DNA of 6,738 bases from Nitriliruptoraceae bacterium (GTDB lineage: Bacteria; Actinomycetota; Nitriliruptoria; Nitriliruptorales; Nitriliruptoraceae), in NCBI GenBank assembly GCA_007134165.1, contig SLLJ01000425.1, positions 1-6,738 on the forward strand, read 5' to 3'. This document shows, one piece after another, positions 5,673-6,738 of this stretch. Position 1 is the stretch's first letter. Each line of letters starts with the position of its first letter. Position numbers and translations under genes: made by a program. A model generated the notes under the pieces. It was not told where the DNA came from. It ran no database searches and saw only the letters and a program-made list of their open reading frames with translations.

Positions 5673-5678
5673 TACGAT
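5673..5678 (+). promoter_or_regulatory. Putative -10 box of the cupredoxin gene
   Basis: TACGAT in the context GGTACGATCC fits the TANNNT actinobacterial -10 pattern, predicting a start near 5685 and a 5' leader of about 34 nt. A weak -35 candidate, TTCGCT at 5649-5654, lies 18 nt upstream. Having its own promoter behind a repeat array suggests the cupredoxin is transcribed separately from the propeller gene. Confidence 0.45.
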
Positions 5679-5706
5679 CCCGTTCGCCCACCACCCTCCC
5701 CTCCCC

Positions 5707-5712
5707 GAGGAG
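5707..5712 (+). promoter_or_regulatory. Ribosome binding site of the cupredoxin gene
   Basis: GAGGAG stands 6 nt before GTG 5719, ideal spacing, and sets the start just before the lipoprotein signal peptide. Confidence 0.75.
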
Positions 5713-5718
5713 TTCTCC

Positions 5719-6213
5719 GTGCGTCGCGCCACGCTCGGCCTCGTCGCCGCCACCGCCCTGGTCCTGTCCGCCTGCGCGACCGTGCCCGACGGTGCGATCG
5801 ATGCGGAGGCCCTGGCCTGCCCACCGGGTACCGAGGGGTGTGACGAAGTGCTGCCGATCGGTCCCGGTGGGGAACTGATCGTGGAGGGCGGCAACTTCTG
5901 GTTCGACGTCACCGACGGCGTGCCGATCACCGGTGACATCGAGGTGACGCTGATCAACGTCAGCGACGCGTTCCACAACTTCGAGGTGCTCGGGGCGGCC
6001 GAGGGCTCCGAGATCATCGACGCCGACGCCTTCGAGGAGGGCGTGGGGACCGTCAAGCTCTTCCCCGGCACCTGGACCGTGATCTGCAACGTCCCGGGCC
6101 ACCGTCAGGCCGGCATGGAGTTCCAGCTCACCGTCTTCGCCGACGAGGCCGAGGCCGAACTCGCCGAGGAGGCCGGCGAGCTTCCGGGCATGCTCAGCCA
6201 GCGCGAGACCTGA
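5719..6213 (+). CDS. Cupredoxin-domain lipoprotein (type 1 copper protein)
   Basis: A 164-residue secreted lipoprotein predicted to bind one copper and carry electrons outside the membrane. Signal peptide MRRATLGLVAATALVLSAC with lipobox LSAC; lipidated Cys19 after cleavage. The cupredoxin fold spans about 50-156. The expected type 1 copper ligands are all present: His86 (AFHNFEV), Cys123 and His128 (CNVPGH) and Met133 (QAGM), with C-x4-H-x4-M spacing. Cys34 and Cys41 (CPPGTEGC) may form a small disulfide loop near the N-terminus. The tail after 156 is Glu/Ala-rich and probably helical. GTG 5719 is set by GAGGAG 6 nt upstream. No redox partner is adjacent; a respiratory-chain or copper-handling role is inference. 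The gene converges with the minus-strand membrane gene with no room for a separating terminator. Confidence 0.88.
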   Translation: MRRATLGLVAATALVLSACATVPDGAIDAEALACPPGTEGCDEVLPIGPGGELIVEGGNFWFDVTDGVPITGDIEVTLINVSDAFHNFEVLGAAEGSEIIDADAFEEGVGTVKLFPGTWTVICNVPGHRQAGMEFQLTVFADEAEAELAEEAGELPGMLSQRET

Positions 6214-6531
6214 GGCGGCCTCGCTGCTCAGCGCGACCACCACCCACCACAGCAGCGCGCTGACCGGCGGCACCAGCAGCGTGGTCACCGGGCGGGTGCG
6301 ATGCCCGCGCCAGATTGCGACGGCCCCCGCAGCCCAGCCGGTCAGCAGCACGGCCGCCGCCCACCCGGGCACGATCCGCCCGACCGGCAGCACGAAGGCC
6401 GCAAGCGCCAGGTGCATGCCGCCCGCCGCGATCAGGGAAACCTTGGCGCTGAGCCCGGCTGCTGCCGCGCGCAACGCTTCGTCGCCGCCCGTCGGGGGGA
6501 GGTCGGGACCCTCGCCGGGCGTCGGGCTCAC
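6214..6531 (-). CDS. Small three-helix membrane protein, 3' end undefined
   Basis: The GTG at 6531-6529 overlaps the TGA of the preceding minus-strand gene (6530-6528) in a 4-nt GTGA junction, so translation is probably coupled. The visible 106 residues comprise a Pro/Gly-rich start (VSPTPGEGPDLPP), an amphipathic stretch, and three hydrophobic segments at about 31-49, 55-75 and 82-101, the last being PVSALLWWVVVALSS. Codon use is typical up to there. No known family is recognised. The odd feature is the end: this frame has no stop before meeting the cupredoxin gene and stays open antisense through it and the propeller gene to 4192. A shift of one base would give a TGA at 6230-6228, just short of the cupredoxin stop. 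The listed 3' coordinate is only where gene-like sequence ends, not a stop codon. Confidence 0.5.
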
Positions 6532-6719
6532 CGGATCCGCTGGTCGAGGTCGGTGGGCCGCACCAGCATCGGCCCACCGGTTCCTTCGAGGCGGAAGGCC
6601 CGCCCCCACGCCGGTTCGGCCCGCGGCGGGCCGGACGCGGCCACGGGCGTGAGCGCGAGCACCAGGGCAGCGAGTTCTTCGGGCCCGGGCTGCCCGCCGT
6701 GCACGATGCGTAGGTCCAC
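6528..6719 (-). CDS. accE: Probable acyl-CoA carboxylase epsilon subunit, possibly partial at its 5' end
   Basis: A 63-residue ORF starting at GTG 6719 with LRIVHGGQPGPEELAALVLAL at residues 3-23, matching the short conserved core of actinobacterial acyl-CoA carboxylase epsilon subunits (pattern hRVVRGxPTPEELAALVAVL), followed by a Trp-containing stretch (AEPAWGRAFRL). Epsilon subunits bind the biotin-carrying alpha and the carboxyltransferase beta subunits and stimulate formation of malonyl- or methylmalonyl-CoA for lipid synthesis. The beta-subunit gene, usually directly upstream, would lie beyond the window. The frame remains open to the window edge (SAPTGS precedes the GTG) and no ribosome binding site is seen, so the true start may be outside. 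The next gene overlaps by 4 nt. The domain is short, so this rests on one motif. Confidence 0.6.
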   Translation of the reverse strand: MDLRIVHGGQPGPEELAALVLALTPVAASGPPRAEPAWGRAFRLEGTGGPMLVRPTDLDQRIR

Positions 6720-6738
6720 GCTGCCGGTCGGGGCCGAG

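Noticed and set aside
5447..6089. Minus-strand open frames opposite the 23-bp repeats and the cupredoxin gene
   Set aside because: Their repetitive RPGRPYLGVPADP translation comes from reading the non-coding 23-bp repeats, and the rest is antisense to a gene with full copper-ligand motifs.
6200..6230. Palindrome GAGGCGGCCTC and GCGAG/CTCGC pairing at the convergent gene ends, as a bidirectional terminator
   Set aside because: The central palindrome leaves a one-base loop, the alternative stem is only 5 bp, and there is no T-tract on either strand.

Overview
The window is GC-rich throughout, with GTG/ATG starts and strong third-position GC bias. It looks like chromosomal DNA of an actinobacterium (Actinomycetota). 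Three things point there: an Rv1086-type short-chain Z-isoprenyl diphosphate synthase, a PIN-PhoH (PhoH2-type) protein, and a probable acyl-CoA carboxylase epsilon subunit. The exact class cannot be fixed from the sequence. I see no transposase, integrase, phage gene, tRNA, rRNA or CRISPR array.

Layout, plus strand. 1-154: non-coding or unassigned, with a 21-bp tandem repeat and a good leaderless-type -10 box. 155-934: cis-prenyltransferase. 1085-2593: a membrane protein fusing an extracytoplasmic CxxC thioredoxin-like domain, behind an 8-copy ADDRG-type linker, to a CcdA/DsbD-like electron-transporting membrane domain. 2668-2862: a 64-residue ORF that shares an ATGA stop/start with the next gene. 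2859-4214: PIN-PhoH protein. 4252-5523: membrane-anchored seven-bladed YVTN beta-propeller, 37 nt downstream of phoH. 5521-5612: four 23-bp tandem repeats, the first of which supplies the propeller stop codon. 5719-6213: cupredoxin lipoprotein with its own promoter and ribosome binding site.

Layout, minus strand, converging on the cupredoxin gene. 6719-6528: a short protein resembling the acyl-CoA carboxylase epsilon subunit, perhaps starting beyond the window edge. From 6531: a small three-helix membrane protein, coupled to it by a 4-nt GTGA overlap, with no stop codon before it runs into the cupredoxin gene.

How the parts relate: the isoprenyl synthase feeds polyprenyl lipid carrier synthesis. 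The thioredoxin-CcdA fusion and the cupredoxin are both extracytoplasmic redox proteins, and the propeller is also predicted to face outward. The most interesting unit is the small ORF plus PIN-PhoH pair. It has the architecture of the mycobacterial phoAT-phoH2 RNase/helicase toxin-antitoxin module and appears to be co-transcribed with the surface propeller gene. A 13-of-14-base match links the putative promoter of that unit to the 23-bp repeat array.
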